Source: an uncultured Parasphingopyxis sp.
GTDB taxonomy: Bacteria > Pseudomonadota > Alphaproteobacteria > Sphingomonadales > Sphingomonadaceae
Direction of reading: 5' to 3'
Assembly: GCF_937129435.1 (NCBI RefSeq)
Contig: NZ_CAKZNF010000033.1
Span: 1-64,000 of the forward strand
Length of the DNA: 64,000 nucleotides
Below are positions 54,150-63,833 of the stretch, piece by piece (within the stretch, counting starts at the first letter, position 1; each line of letters begins with the position of its first letter). The notes beneath the pieces were generated by a model. It did not search any database, was not told the origin of the DNA, and saw only the letters and a program-made list of their open reading frames with translations. The position numbers and the translations under genes are program-made.

Positions 54150-55118
54150 ATGCGCCGCATCGGCTGTACCGCGCTCGTCGTCGCGGTTCTCGCCGCCGTC
54201 CTTGTCTTTGCGGGAATCCGCACATGGAGCGGGCCGGGGCCGCTCGAGGAAGCGACAACGGTGTCGATCGCCAGCGGTTCGACGCTGGCTGACGCGGCCG
54301 CGACGCTGGAAGAGGCCGGCGTGATCCGCTCGGCGCAGCGCTTTGAATATTTCGCGCGTGTGCTCGGCAGCAACGCCCATATCCAGGCCGGCGAATTCGA
54401 GATGCCGGCCTATGTCAGCCAGTCCGAAGCGTTGCGGATCCTTCAGGAGGGCGCGGCACTGCAAAGGCTCGTGACGATTCCCGAGGGGATGCCCTCGGTG
54501 CTGGTGCACGAGCGGCTGATGGCAACCGAGCTGCTGACCGGCGACATCCCGGTGCCCGCAGAGGGTTCAATTCTTGCGAACAGCTACAGCTACGAACGTG
54601 GGGAATCGCGTGCAGATGTCGTGGCGCGCATGCAGGCGGCGATGGACGAGGAACTGGCGCGCGCCTGGGCGAACCGGTCATCCGATACCGTCGTGCGGAC
54701 GCCGGAAGAGGCCGTGATCCTCGCCTCGATCGTCGAAAAGGAAACCGCCGTGGCGAGCGAGCGCCCGATGGTGGCGGGCGTTTACTCGAACCGGTTGCGG
54801 CAGGGGATGCGGCTGCAGGCCGACCCCACGATCATCTACCCGATCACCCGCGGCCGCCCGCTCGGCCGCCGGATCCGGCGCTCGGAGATCGACCAGGTCA
54901 ACGACTACAATACCTACTCGATGACGGGATTGCCGCGCGGGCCGATTGCCAATGTCGGGCCGGAGGCGCTCGAAGCGGTCCTCAATCCGGCCGAGACCGA
55001 TGCACTCTATTTCGTGGCCGATGGTTCGGGCGGGCATATCTTCGCGGAAACGCTGGAAGAGCATAACCGCAATGTGCAGCGCTGGTATCGAATTCGGCGC
55101 GAACGCGGCGAGATGTAG
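54150..55118 (+). CDS. mltG: endolytic transglycosylase MltG
   Basis: Cuts nascent glycan strands and so limits their length. One N-terminal membrane helix (residues 7-24) is followed by a LysM-like region and the YceG catalytic domain with ILASIVEKETAVASERPMVAG (the catalytic Glu in EKET), GMRLQADPTIIYPITRG, and a C-terminal HIFAETLEEHNRNVQRW. Length 322 aa is typical. It sits next to fabF, the usual alphaproteobacterial order. Confidence 0.95.
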   Translation: MRRIGCTALVVAVLAAVLVFAGIRTWSGPGPLEEATTVSIASGSTLADAAATLEEAGVIRSAQRFEYFARVLGSNAHIQAGEFEMPAYVSQSEALRILQEGAALQRLVTIPEGMPSVLVHERLMATELLTGDIPVPAEGSILANSYSYERGESRADVVARMQAAMDEELARAWANRSSDTVVRTPEEAVILASIVEKETAVASERPMVAGVYSNRLRQGMRLQADPTIIYPITRGRPLGRRIRRSEIDQVNDYNTYSMTGLPRGPIANVGPEALEAVLNPAETDALYFVADGSGGHIFAETLEEHNRNVQRWYRIRRERGEM

Positions 55119-55121
55119 CGA

Positions 55122-55559
55122 CTAGCGGAGCCAGCCGCGGGCGATCCCCTTGCCCGAGAGCCAAAGCTGAAACACGCAAATAACCACGCCGAGCAGCGAC
55201 AGGACGATCGCTCCGGCGCTGACGGCTCCGAGAAAGCCGTCGAGTGCGAAGGCCCAAAAATACTGAACGAACACTGCAAAGAGCGAAACCAAGAAGAACA
55301 GACGTGCGTGGCCGTTGCGCGCCAGCAGGAGCAGCGACCCTACCAGCCCCGTGGCAATTGCAATCGCGAAGGCCGCCGGCGCGTCTGCTGCAATGGCCAT
55401 GGCTTCGAGAATGACGTCGCTGTAGTTGCTGGAAAGTTCGCTGACGCTCGCGGTATTCAGAAGCAGGTAGATGCCGCCGCCCAGGCCGTTCCAGATCAGG
55501 AGCAGCACGGACGCGACCCAGAACCAACCGGGTGGGCGCGTATTGAGCACCTTGTTCAC
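55122..55559 (-). CDS. hypothetical membrane protein, 145 aa
   Basis: Four hydrophobic helices: residues about 11-34, 63-81, 87-105 and 110-130, joined by short loops; the second begins in AAFAIAIATGLVGSLLLLA. The start is a GTG at 55559 preceded by GGGATCACCC. No family recognised. Convergent with mltG, three bases apart at the stops. Confidence 0.6.
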   Translation of the reverse strand: MNKVLNTRPPGWFWVASVLLLIWNGLGGGIYLLLNTASVSELSSNYSDVILEAMAIAADAPAAFAIAIATGLVGSLLLLARNGHARLFFLVSLFAVFVQYFWAFALDGFLGAVSAGAIVLSLLGVVICVFQLWLSGKGIARGWLR

Positions 55560-55644
55560 GGGTGATCCCTTCCCTCGGGTTCGAACTGTCCCCGTCTTCG
55601 CAAATCTCAGGCAAGATTGAAAGGTTTGTGGATAAGTCTGTGAA

Positions 55645-56568
55645 CTAGAGCCGCAAACCGGCCAATTCGTTGGCCCCCGCCATCAGGTTGAGGTTCTGGA
55701 CCGCCGACCCGGCGGCGCCCTTGCCGAGATTGTCGATTGCGCCGACCAGCCGGATCTGACCGTTGGCGCTGTTCTCGAAAACAATGATGTCGAGCCGGTC
55801 CGTTCCGGCGCATCTTTCGAGCGGAAGGACGCCCATAGCCTCGGTTTCGGTATCGGAAAGCACCGAGATCAGACGCGATCCATCATAGGCCGAGGTCAGG
55901 GTATCACGCGCGGCACCACCATCGACCGACCAAAGCGGAATTTCGACGAGCATGCCTCGATAGGCGTTCGCCACCGACGGCGAAAATAGTGGCGCATGCG
56001 ACAACCCCGTGCGCTCGCGCATTTCGGGCAGGTGCTTGTGCGCAAGGGGGAGGGCGTAGTTGCGAAACGCCGTCCGCGCCGCGCCGCTTTCGAACTCCGC
56101 GATCATCGCCTTGCCTCCGCCCGAATAGCCCGATGTGGCATTCACGCTGATCCGGGCGTCGGCGGCGACCAGCCCGGCCCGAACAAGTGGCCTGACGAGC
56201 GTAATGAAGGTCAGCGCATAACAGCCGGGGTTCGAAACGCGCTTCGCCGACGCAATCCGTTCGCGCTGGCCGGCCTCCATCTCGGCAAAGCCAAAGACCC
56301 AATCGGGATCGATCCGATGCGCGGTGGATGCGTCGATGATTCGCGTACCCGTGTCAGCGGCGAGCGCGACGGCCTTGCGAGCTTCGTCGTCGGGCAGGCA
56401 CAAAATGGCGAAATCGGCAGCGGCCAGCGCATCGCGCCGGGCGTCATCGTCCTTGCGGGCGGCATCGTCGAGCAGGATCTGCTCGAAATCCGTCCGGCCG
56501 TGCAGCCGTTCATGGATTTCGAGCCCCGTCGTCCCGTGGCCGCCGTCTATGAAAACGCGGTGCGGCAT
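55645..56568 (-). CDS. argC: N-acetyl-gamma-glutamyl-phosphate reductase (short type)
   Basis: NADPH-dependent reduction in arginine synthesis. The 307-residue protein belongs to the shorter group-2 ArgC: MPHRVFIDGGHGTTGLEIHERL at the N-terminus, the catalytic cysteine in RVSNPGCYALTFI, and AKGVSGYSGGGKAMI-type residues in VNATSGYSGGGKAMIAEF. It starts within the stop of the NlpC/P60 gene (TGATG). Confidence 0.93.
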   Translation of the reverse strand: MPHRVFIDGGHGTTGLEIHERLHGRTDFEQILLDDAARKDDDARRDALAAADFAILCLPDDEARKAVALAADTGTRIIDASTAHRIDPDWVFGFAEMEAGQRERIASAKRVSNPGCYALTFITLVRPLVRAGLVAADARISVNATSGYSGGGKAMIAEFESGAARTAFRNYALPLAHKHLPEMRERTGLSHAPLFSPSVANAYRGMLVEIPLWSVDGGAARDTLTSAYDGSRLISVLSDTETEAMGVLPLERCAGTDRLDIIVFENSANGQIRLVGAIDNLGKGAAGSAVQNLNLMAGANELAGLRL

Positions 56569-57455
56569 CAGACCAACCGCTTGCGTGCCAGAACAGGCCG
56601 GTCATGCTCCTGCCCGATCCGCGCCACCACGTCCTCCAGTGGCTCGTAAACGACCTTGCCATGATGGTGCGCCGCGTGGAGCAGCGTTTCGGGATCGGCC
56701 ATCCAGCCGACATGATCGGGGAAGAAGACGATGTCGCCGCGCTTGAGCACGGCATCGTCGGCGAGCGGTTCGCCGAGCGATGCCATCTGCATGTCGGAAT
56801 CGCGCGGGGCCTCGGTCCCGAACAGCCCCAGCGCGATCTGGACAAGGCCCGAACAGTCGATGCCCGCCGCCCCGCGACCGCCCCAGAGATAGGGCGTCTC
56901 GATCAGCTGCTCCGCCACCGTCACCGGATCGCTCTCCGTCGTCTCGAGAGCGGCGAGATCCGCCAACGGCACGAAGCCGAGCGATGTTTCCAGCCAGTTC
57001 CCGCTCGCGCTTCCCGACAGACGCGCGCCCATCGTCAGGGCAGCATGCGTATCTGCCGTCATATCGGGCGACAGATGTGCGGCGGTCTTCGCCACGACGA
57101 CGATATGATCGGGCGCGTCGGCTTCTCCGATCGCATCGGCGGGCAGATAGCCGACATAGTGATCGTGGGTGCAAAAGCCCCAGACCCAGTCCTTCGTGCG
57201 ATCGATGACGGCAAAGCCTTCTCCGAACAGCAGTTCGGACGTCATCGTCGATTCCCGATCGGGCCCTTCATGGAGCGGCGCGTGCGGGACGATGCACTGC
57301 CGCACCGACGGATGGGCATAATAATGCGCGAATATCCGGCCGGCGAGCGCCATGTCGGCGATGTCGGCGCGATAGGCATTGATCCGCGGATCGAGATTCT
57401 CGGACGGCCCGGCAAGGGCGAAGCGCACGCGGCTGGTCTGCGAAGTCTTGGTCAA
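56568..57455 (-). CDS. NlpC/P60 family peptidase with SH3-like domain
   Basis: Cell wall gamma-D-glutamyl endopeptidase type. The catalytic triad is visible: Cys in GIDCSGLVQIAL, His in FFPDHVGWM, and a third polar residue in LLHAAHHHGKVVYEP. The N-terminal 130 residues form bacterial SH3-like domains, for example DWVWGFCTHDHYVGYLPADAIG. The start is uncertain: I favour a TTG at 57455 with AAGG upstream (295 aa); the open frame continues upstream but is unlike the family. Probably cotranscribed with argC, whose ATG it overlaps. Confidence 0.85.
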   Translation of the reverse strand: MTKTSQTSRVRFALAGPSENLDPRINAYRADIADMALAGRIFAHYYAHPSVRQCIVPHAPLHEGPDRESTMTSELLFGEGFAVIDRTKDWVWGFCTHDHYVGYLPADAIGEADAPDHIVVVAKTAAHLSPDMTADTHAALTMGARLSGSASGNWLETSLGFVPLADLAALETTESDPVTVAEQLIETPYLWGGRGAAGIDCSGLVQIALGLFGTEAPRDSDMQMASLGEPLADDAVLKRGDIVFFPDHVGWMADPETLLHAAHHHGKVVYEPLEDVVARIGQEHDRPVLARKRLV

Positions 57456-57555
57456 CGAAATGCCTTGGTCAAACGGTTCGGAAAGCCCGAAAGAGCCTGA
57501 ATCCGCGCGGCATAGCCGAGAGTGCAGGGGCTGTTCAAGCGCAGGCGGTGCCCGC

Positions 57556-58947
57556 TCACCCGCCGAAGCGGGACTGCAGCATTGTCCAGCTGGCCCGGAG
57601 GCCGAGCGCCTCGCCGCCCTTGGGCCGCCCCGGCTTGGCGGAAAGGCGCCACGCATAGGTGTCGAAATGGACCCAGGGGACCGATTTCTCGACGAAGCGG
57701 CGGAGGAATAGTGCCGCTGTGCTGGCTCCCGCCATCGGAACACTCGAATTGTTCGACAGGTCGGCGATGTCCGACTTCAGATACTCGTCATACCCGTCCC
57801 AAAGCGGCAGCCGCCACAGCGGGTCTTCGACGCTGGTTCCTGCCGCGACGAGTTCGTCCGCAACCGTGTCGTCGTCGGTGAACATGGCCGGAAGGTCCGG
57901 TCCCAGTGCCACCCGCGCGGCGCCGGTGAGCGTCGCGAAATCGATCATCAGCGCCGGCTCGTCTTCGCAGGCGCGGGTCAGAGCATCGCCGAGGATCAAC
58001 CGTCCCTCGGCATCGGTATTGCCCACCTCGACGAACAGGCCTTTACGCGTTTTCAGCACGTCGCCGGGGCGGAAGGAATTGGACGATATCGCATTTTCGA
58101 CCGCCGGGATCAGCAGGTGCAGCCGCACCGGCATCTTCGCCCCCATGACCAGCCGCGCGAGGGCCAGCGCGTGGGCCGCGCCGCCCATATCCTTCTTCAT
58201 CAGCAGCATGCCGGCGGCCGATTTGATGTCGAGCCCGCCCGAATCGAAGCACACGCCCTTGCCGACGATCGCGACGCGCGGATGCGACGGATCGCCCCAT
58301 TCCAGCTCGATCAGGCGCGGCGCGAACTCGCGCGTCGCTGCACGGCCGACGGCGTGGATCATAGGATAAGCCTGCGCCAGCTCATCGCCGGTCGTAACAC
58401 GGATTTCGGCGTCGAATAGCTTTGCGACCTCGCGTGCGGCGGCTTCCAAATGGGGCGGGCCCATATCCTCGGGCGGCGTATTGACGAGATTGCGGACCAG
58501 CGCAGTAGCTTCGGCCTCCCGGACGAGCCGGTCGATGGAAGCGGCTTGCGGCGTCAGCAGGACACGCTGTTTCGCCGGGTCGGGCGACTGGCGATAGCCG
58601 CCCATCTGATTATGGGCGAGGAGCCATCCCAGCGCCGCAGCGCCGGGCTCTTTGTTCGCGAGACGATAGGTGCCTTCGGGCAAGGACTGGCCGGCCTTCG
58701 CCAGCGACCATAGCGAAGGTTCGTCGGCCGAATCCGTCGAAACCGCCACCGACCAGTTCTCGGCGGCGTCTCCGGGAAGGATGGCGAGATCGTTGGTCTT
58801 GCCATCGAAATTCTGCGCCCCTGCGGCGACGCGTTCGCGTTCGGGCCGGTCTTTCAGCCAGGTTTCGATATCGCCTTGCGCGACGAGATGGATGTCGTGC
58901 GCGGGTTCGCCCTTGTCCGGACGCAGGAGTGCGGCAAAGTCTGTCAT
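57556..58947 (-). CDS. leucyl aminopeptidase family protein (M17)
   Basis: Two-metal exopeptidase. The 463-residue protein has the M17 core: GKGVCFDSGGLDIKSAAGM (metal/catalytic Lys region), LLMKKDMGGAAHALA, and the signature NTDAEGRLILGDALTRA. The N-terminal domain is shorter than in PepA and fits the M17 family of alphaproteobacteria with PepB-like length. The start at 58947 is chosen; the one at 58983 has no similarity. Confidence 0.93.
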   Translation of the reverse strand: MTDFAALLRPDKGEPAHDIHLVAQGDIETWLKDRPERERVAAGAQNFDGKTNDLAILPGDAAENWSVAVSTDSADEPSLWSLAKAGQSLPEGTYRLANKEPGAAALGWLLAHNQMGGYRQSPDPAKQRVLLTPQAASIDRLVREAEATALVRNLVNTPPEDMGPPHLEAAAREVAKLFDAEIRVTTGDELAQAYPMIHAVGRAATREFAPRLIELEWGDPSHPRVAIVGKGVCFDSGGLDIKSAAGMLLMKKDMGGAAHALALARLVMGAKMPVRLHLLIPAVENAISSNSFRPGDVLKTRKGLFVEVGNTDAEGRLILGDALTRACEDEPALMIDFATLTGAARVALGPDLPAMFTDDDTVADELVAAGTSVEDPLWRLPLWDGYDEYLKSDIADLSNNSSVPMAGASTAALFLRRFVEKSVPWVHFDTYAWRLSAKPGRPKGGEALGLRASWTMLQSRFGG

Positions 58948-59013
58948 CGGCGGAGGATAGCCAAAGCGGGGGAGGCTGGCCAATCCTCAATTTTCGGCGG
59001 ATGTCGACGCGAA

Positions 59014-60357
59014 TTAGCGCGCGTCGACCGGCACGCCGAACAGGTCGTGGGCATCGGCGTCTTCGATCCGCACGGTCACGAAGTCGCCGGGGGTCAGGCC
59101 ATGGGCATCGCGAAGGTGGACTTCGCCGTCGATTTCGGGTGCATCGGCTTCCGAGCGGCCGGTGGCGCCGCCTTCGTCATCGGCCGCGTCGATCAATACG
59201 CGCACGGTCTTGCCGACCTTGGCGGCAAGTTTGGCGGCGGAGATCGCGGCGCATTTCTCCATCAACCGCGCATAACGCTCTTCCTTCACCTCCTCGGGCA
59301 CGGCGCCGGGGAGGTCGTTTGCCGCCGCGCCCTCTACCGGTTCGAAGCGGAAACCGCCGACACGATCGAGCTGCGCCTCGTCCAGCCATTCGAGTAGATA
59401 GTCGAAATCGACATCGGTCTCGCCGGGGAAACCGACGACGAAGGTCGACCGGACGGTGATGTCGGGACAAATCGAGCGCCAATGGGCGAGCCGTTCCAAC
59501 ACCTTGGCCTCGTTCGCGGGACGTTTCATCGCCTTGAGCACCGCCGGCGATGCATGCTGGAACGGGATATCGAGATAGGGCGTGATCAGCCGCTCGGCCA
59601 TCAGCGGGATGACCTGATCCACATGCGGATAGGGATAGACATAATGAAGGCGGACCCACAGCTCGTCCGCCAGTTTACCGAGTTCGCGCGAGAGGTCGGT
59701 CATATGCGCGCGGACTTCTTCGCCTTTCCAAGGCCATGAGGCGTGCTTCAGGTCGAGGCCGTAGGCGCTCGTATCCTGGCTTATGACGAGCAGTTCTTTC
59801 GTTCCGGCCGCGACGAGCTTTTCCGCCTCGCGCAGGATCGCATCAGGGCGGCGGCTGGCGAGATCGCCGCGGATCGAGGGGATGATGCAGAAGCTGCAGC
59901 GATGGTTGCAGCCCTCCGAGATCTTCAGATAGCTGTAATGGCGCGGGGTGAGCTTGAGTCCCGCGTCGGGCACCAGATCGACATAGGGCGAGGGCGGCAT
60001 CGGAGCGGCTTCGTGCACGGCGCCGACGACCTGCTCATATTGCTGCGGCCCGGTCACGGCGAGCACGCCGGGAAAGCGCGCGCGGATCGTTTCGGCTTCG
60101 TTGCCCATGCAGCCCGTCACGATGACCCGGCCATTTTCCGCGATCGCCTCGCCTATCGCCTCGAGGCTCTCCTCCTTGGCGCTGTCGAGAAAGCCGCAGG
60201 TGTTGACGAGCACGACATCCGCGCCGTCATAATCGGGCGACAGGCCGTAACCGTCGGCGCGCAGCTTGGTCAGGATGCGTTCGGAATCGACGAGCGCCTT
60301 GGGGCAGCCGAGCGATACCATGCCGATCTTGGGAGGGGAGGGGAGGGTTGTGACCAT
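59014..60357 (-). CDS. rimO: ribosomal protein S12 methylthiotransferase RimO
   Basis: Radical SAM enzyme that adds a methylthio group to Asp88 (E. coli numbering) of S12. The 447-residue protein has the UPF0004 N-terminal domain ([16 protein letters not shown] and [21 protein letters not shown]), the radical SAM cluster [15 protein letters not shown], and a C-terminal TRAM domain. SLGCPK and CGFLDSA are more typical of RimO than of MiaB. Confidence 0.95.
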   Translation of the reverse strand: MVTTLPSPPKIGMVSLGCPKALVDSERILTKLRADGYGLSPDYDGADVVLVNTCGFLDSAKEESLEAIGEAIAENGRVIVTGCMGNEAETIRARFPGVLAVTGPQQYEQVVGAVHEAAPMPPSPYVDLVPDAGLKLTPRHYSYLKISEGCNHRCSFCIIPSIRGDLASRRPDAILREAEKLVAAGTKELLVISQDTSAYGLDLKHASWPWKGEEVRAHMTDLSRELGKLADELWVRLHYVYPYPHVDQVIPLMAERLITPYLDIPFQHASPAVLKAMKRPANEAKVLERLAHWRSICPDITVRSTFVVGFPGETDVDFDYLLEWLDEAQLDRVGGFRFEPVEGAAANDLPGAVPEEVKEERYARLMEKCAAISAAKLAAKVGKTVRVLIDAADDEGGATGRSEADAPEIDGEVHLRDAHGLTPGDFVTVRIEDADAHDLFGVPVDAR

Positions 60358-60464
60358 TGTCGCGGCAGATAGGCATTCAGACGGCGAATGTCACTTGCTG
60401 GCTGGTTCGGGCCCGGCGGAAGCGGTATGACATGCCGCCATAATATTAATACAGGGAGGGGTTG

Positions 60465-60872
60465 ATGGACATTTTCGATGTGAACTGGCTGGCAGTGGTG
60501 CTGGCGGCGCTGGCGGGGTTCGTCGTGGGCGGGCTTTGGTACGGGCCGGTTATGGGCAAGCGCTGGATGGCGGCGGTCGGCGTGACCGAAGAGCAGATTC
60601 GCGAAGGCAATATGGTGAAGACCTATGGCTTTACCTTTTTGTTGAGCCTGCTCGCCTCATGGACCCTCGCGCATGTTTTCGCGACCTATCCGGACCTCGC
60701 GTTCAGCGTCATGGTGCTGACCGCCTTCGGCGTCGCGCTTGGGTTCGTCGTGCCGGCACTCTGGACCAACTATCTGTTCCAGGGCGCCAAACGCTCGCTA
60801 TTCCTGATCGACGGAGGTTATTGGCTGCTGTTCTACACCGCGATGGGGCTCGTTCACGCGGCGTTCGCTTGA
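60465..60872 (+). CDS. DUF1761 family membrane protein
   Basis: The 135-residue protein has four hydrophobic helices and the DUF1761 pattern: VNWLAVVLAALAGFVVGGLWYGP, GKRWMAAVGVTEEQI, then a pair of helices. Function is unknown. The ATG at 60465 is preceded by a strong GGGAGGGG site; a TTG three bases upstream also lies in frame. Confidence 0.85.
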   Translation: MDIFDVNWLAVVLAALAGFVVGGLWYGPVMGKRWMAAVGVTEEQIREGNMVKTYGFTFLLSLLASWTLAHVFATYPDLAFSVMVLTAFGVALGFVVPALWTNYLFQGAKRSLFLIDGGYWLLFYTAMGLVHAAFA

Positions 60873-60887
60873 CCGGCCGGGGTCCTT

Positions 60888-61949
60888 CTACCTGCTCGGG
60901 TAGACGGCGCCGCCGATATCGTCGGGCTTGCCGGTGATCTCCACGATGAGGTCGCCTTCGCGGATCTCCTTGGCTTCCTCTTCCCAGAAGCCATAGGGCT
61001 TGCCGTTGCGGTAAAGCCGGACGCCAAGGCCGGTCTGGATCGCGGCCAGAGGAAGGCCTTCCTCCATATGCGTCGCCATCCGTTCGCGCAGGGCGACCCG
61101 GCCGGTCGCAGAGGCAAGATCGGCCATATAATCGGTGATATGCGGCCCGTGGCACGATCCCGCGAGCAGCAGGCCGGCGAAGTTCACCGGGTTGATGACA
61201 TTGGACGCGCCGGCCTGCCGCGCCAGCCGCTCATTGTCCGATGCGCGAACGAGCACGCTGATCGAAAGCTTGGGCGCCATCGCTCGCGCCGTCAGAACGA
61301 CGAGGATCGAGGTATCGTCGCGCCCAGCCGACACGATCATCGCTCTGGCGCGTGAGACGCGAACCTGGCTCATTGTCTTGTCGCGCGAGGCATCGCCTTG
61401 CATCACGTTGCAGCCGCGGCGCTCCGCTGCTTCCAGCCGCGCATGATCGCCGTCGATGACGACGATTTCCTTCGGATCGGTCCCGCGTTCGATGAGTTCG
61501 TCCACGGCTTCGGATCCGCTGATGCCGAAGCCGGCAACGACGATATGGTTGTGAAGGTTTTTCTGGATCAGACTCATGCGCCAGCGGCTCCAGCTCTTTT
61601 GGAGAAGAAAGTCATAGGCCGTCCCCAGGAAGATCAGCCAGATGAAGAGGCGGATCGGCGTCACCAGCACCGCCTCGAACAACCGGGCCCGGTCCGTTAC
61701 CGGGACGATATCGCCATAGCCGACGGTCGTGATCGTCACCATGGTGAAATAGAGGACGTCCGGGAAATTGATATTGCCGTCCGAATGGTCGACATAGCCT
61801 TCGCGGTCGAACCAGTGGACGCCGATGGCGATGCCGACGAGGAAGAAGACGACCGCCGCGCGCAGCGTCAGCGAACCCCAGCGCGAAAGCCGGGACTTGC
61901 GACGCAACTCGCCGGAGCGGTCGTCGTTCGGGCTGCCGGGGCGCAACAT
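60888..61949 (-). CDS. potassium channel with RCK domain
   Basis: Two membrane helices flank a pore with the potassium selectivity filter TTVGYGDIVP; this is followed by a cytoplasmic RCK (TrkA-N) domain with HIVVAGFGISGSEAVDELI and a C-terminal TrkA-C-like domain (LYRNGKPYGFWEE). The 353-residue protein resembles MthK and Kch. Its ATG immediately follows the TAG stop of the M23 peptidase gene. Ion gating by ligand is expected from the RCK domain. Confidence 0.9.
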   Translation of the reverse strand: MLRPGSPNDDRSGELRRKSRLSRWGSLTLRAAVVFFLVGIAIGVHWFDREGYVDHSDGNINFPDVLYFTMVTITTVGYGDIVPVTDRARLFEAVLVTPIRLFIWLIFLGTAYDFLLQKSWSRWRMSLIQKNLHNHIVVAGFGISGSEAVDELIERGTDPKEIVVIDGDHARLEAAERRGCNVMQGDASRDKTMSQVRVSRARAMIVSAGRDDTSILVVLTARAMAPKLSISVLVRASDNERLARQAGASNVINPVNFAGLLLAGSCHGPHITDYMADLASATGRVALRERMATHMEEGLPLAAIQTGLGVRLYRNGKPYGFWEEEAKEIREGDLIVEITGKPDDIGGAVYPSR

Positions 61950-62999
61950 CTAGAGCGAAGGCAGATGCGACACGGGATTGACGGGCTGGCGGTTGCGGCG
62001 AATTTCGAAATGCAGCAGCGGGCGATCGGCCGCGCCGCCAAGGCCGGAACGGGCGATCATCTGCCCGCGTTCGATCTCCTGTCCGCGTGTCACCTGCAAA
62101 TCCTCCATCTGCCCATAGGCGGTGATCCAGCCGTCGCCATGGCTGATCAGGACGAGACCGCCATGCACCTGAATCTCGGTGCCGGCATAGAGCACAACGC
62201 CGTCTGCGGACGCAAGCACGGGCGTGCCGCGCGGCGTTGCGATATCGATGCCGTTGTTCAGGAAACCCTCGCTGACCTCGCCAAACGGTGCCAGGATTTC
62301 GCCCGTCACGGGCCAGCCGAAACGCCCGGCGAAATTGGCCGGCGATCGCACTGCCGCATCGTCGGGCAGTTCGCGCCGCGCCGTCGCGACCGGCGGTGTC
62401 GTACTTTCATTGGCTGCCAATGCAGGCTCGCCGCCCGTGATGATGTCGTCGATATCGATGTTAAAGGCGGCGGCGCGTTCGGCACGGCTCATCGAGGCGA
62501 CTTCGGCATCGCTCGGCAGCAAAAGCCGCTGCCCGGTGCGGAGGATGTACGGCTCCTGCAACCGGTTCAGCGTCGCGACGCGCGACCAGTCGACGCCATA
62601 TGCCCTTGCGATTGCAATGCCCGTCTCGCCGCGCCGTATCGTGTGGTAGCGCCCACCCGGGATGGTCAGCCGCATACCGGGGTGGATGACATAGGGCGGA
62701 TCGATGTCATTGGCGGCAGCGATCGCCGCGACCCCGGCACCCGATCGTTGCGCGATGAGGCCGAGGCTGTCGCCGGGTCGCACGACATAGCTGGTCGGTG
62801 CAATGGTTTGCGCCGTCGGAGCGACGGATTGTGCCTGCCAGCGCGGCTCGCGAATGATCGGCGGAACGATGTCGCGCGGTCCTGAAACGGCCTCGCTCTC
62901 GGCGGATGGCCGCCCGTCGGAGGGAATACAGGCGGCGAGCGCGCAAAGCATCAGCGCCGCCAGCGCTCCCGTTCGCGCAATCGCTTCAACCCCGCCCAT
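61950..62999 (-). CDS. M23 peptidase lipoprotein with two LysM domains
   Basis: Related to NlpD/EnvC. A lipoprotein signal with LMLCALAAC places the lipid cysteine near residue 24. Two LysM domains follow (VRPGDSLGLIAQRSGAG and IRRGETGIAIARAYGVD), then an M23 domain with NGIDIATPRGTPVLASADG (an HxxxD-type zinc site is altered to NGID) and LLISHGDGWITAYGQMED. The altered zinc residues suggest a non-catalytic activator, as in NlpD. It precedes the potassium channel gene without a gap and follows surE. Confidence 0.88.
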   Translation of the reverse strand: MGGVEAIARTGALAALMLCALAACIPSDGRPSAESEAVSGPRDIVPPIIREPRWQAQSVAPTAQTIAPTSYVVRPGDSLGLIAQRSGAGVAAIAAANDIDPPYVIHPGMRLTIPGGRYHTIRRGETGIAIARAYGVDWSRVATLNRLQEPYILRTGQRLLLPSDAEVASMSRAERAAAFNIDIDDIITGGEPALAANESTTPPVATARRELPDDAAVRSPANFAGRFGWPVTGEILAPFGEVSEGFLNNGIDIATPRGTPVLASADGVVLYAGTEIQVHGGLVLISHGDGWITAYGQMEDLQVTRGQEIERGQMIARSGLGGAADRPLLHFEIRRNRQPVNPVSHLPSL

Positions 63000-63068
63000 G
63001 GGCTGCCTTTACCCGCCGGGCAGGCCATTTGCCAGCATAGGGTCCGCGACGGGGCGGGTATAACTCGT

Positions 63069-63832
63069 CTAGTCAAAGACGGCGGACAGGGCCGCCATCG
63101 ACGAATGGTGGGTCATATCCAGATGCAGCGGCGTAACCGCGATAAAGCCGTCATCCACCGCCTCGAGATCAGTCGAATGCCCGGCCGTTCCGACCATCGG
63201 CCCGAGACCAAACCAATAATAGGGGAAACCGCGAGGGTCGGTATTCTCGACGATCTGCAGCCGGCCATAGTCCCGCATGCCCTGGTCAACGATACGCGTG
63301 CCCGCCACGGCATCAGGCGCGACTGCGGGAAAGTTGACGTTGATCAGCGTCTTGGGCGGAATGTCATAGGCTGCAAGCCGTTTGAGGAGGCTGGCACCGT
63401 GCCGTCGAGCAACCGCGAATTCGACGTCGTCGCCCATCGCTTGGCGTGGATAGCACTGGCTCAGCGCAATCGAGGGGACACCGGCGAGGGCACCCTCCAT
63501 CGCTGCCGACACCGTTCCCGAATAGGTGACGTCCTCGGCCAGATTGGCGCCGCGATTGACGCCGGATAGCAACAGGTCGGGCGGATTGTCCTTCATCACG
63601 AAGTTGATGCCCATCATGACGGCGTCGGTTGGGGTGCCCGTGACCGCATAGCGCTTCTCGCCCATCTGGCGCAGACGCAAAGGACGCGTCAGCGTCAACG
63701 AATGGCCCGCCCCCGATTGCTCCTCCGCCGGTGCGACGATCCAGATATCGTCCGAGATCGTCTGCGCGATCTCCTCCAGCACCGCGAACCCCGGAGCATG
63801 GATCCCGTCATCATTGGTGAGAAGAATACGCA

Positions 63833-63833
<1 letters not shown>
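63069..63833 (-). CDS. surE: 5'/3'-nucleotidase SurE
   Basis: Metal-dependent phosphatase for nucleoside monophosphates. The 254-residue protein begins RILLTNDDGIHAPGFAVLEE with the metal-binding Asp-Asp pair, then VAPAEEQSGAGHSLTLTRPLR and LLSGVNRGANLAEDVTYSGTVSAAMEG (in parts). The ATG overlaps the serS stop by one base (TGATG), and an M23 peptidase follows, the usual surE context. Confidence 0.96.

Noticed and set aside
61398..62885. 495-codon plus-strand frame
   Set aside because: Antisense to the M23 peptidase and potassium channel genes, and rich in His/Arg/Asp without recognisable motif.
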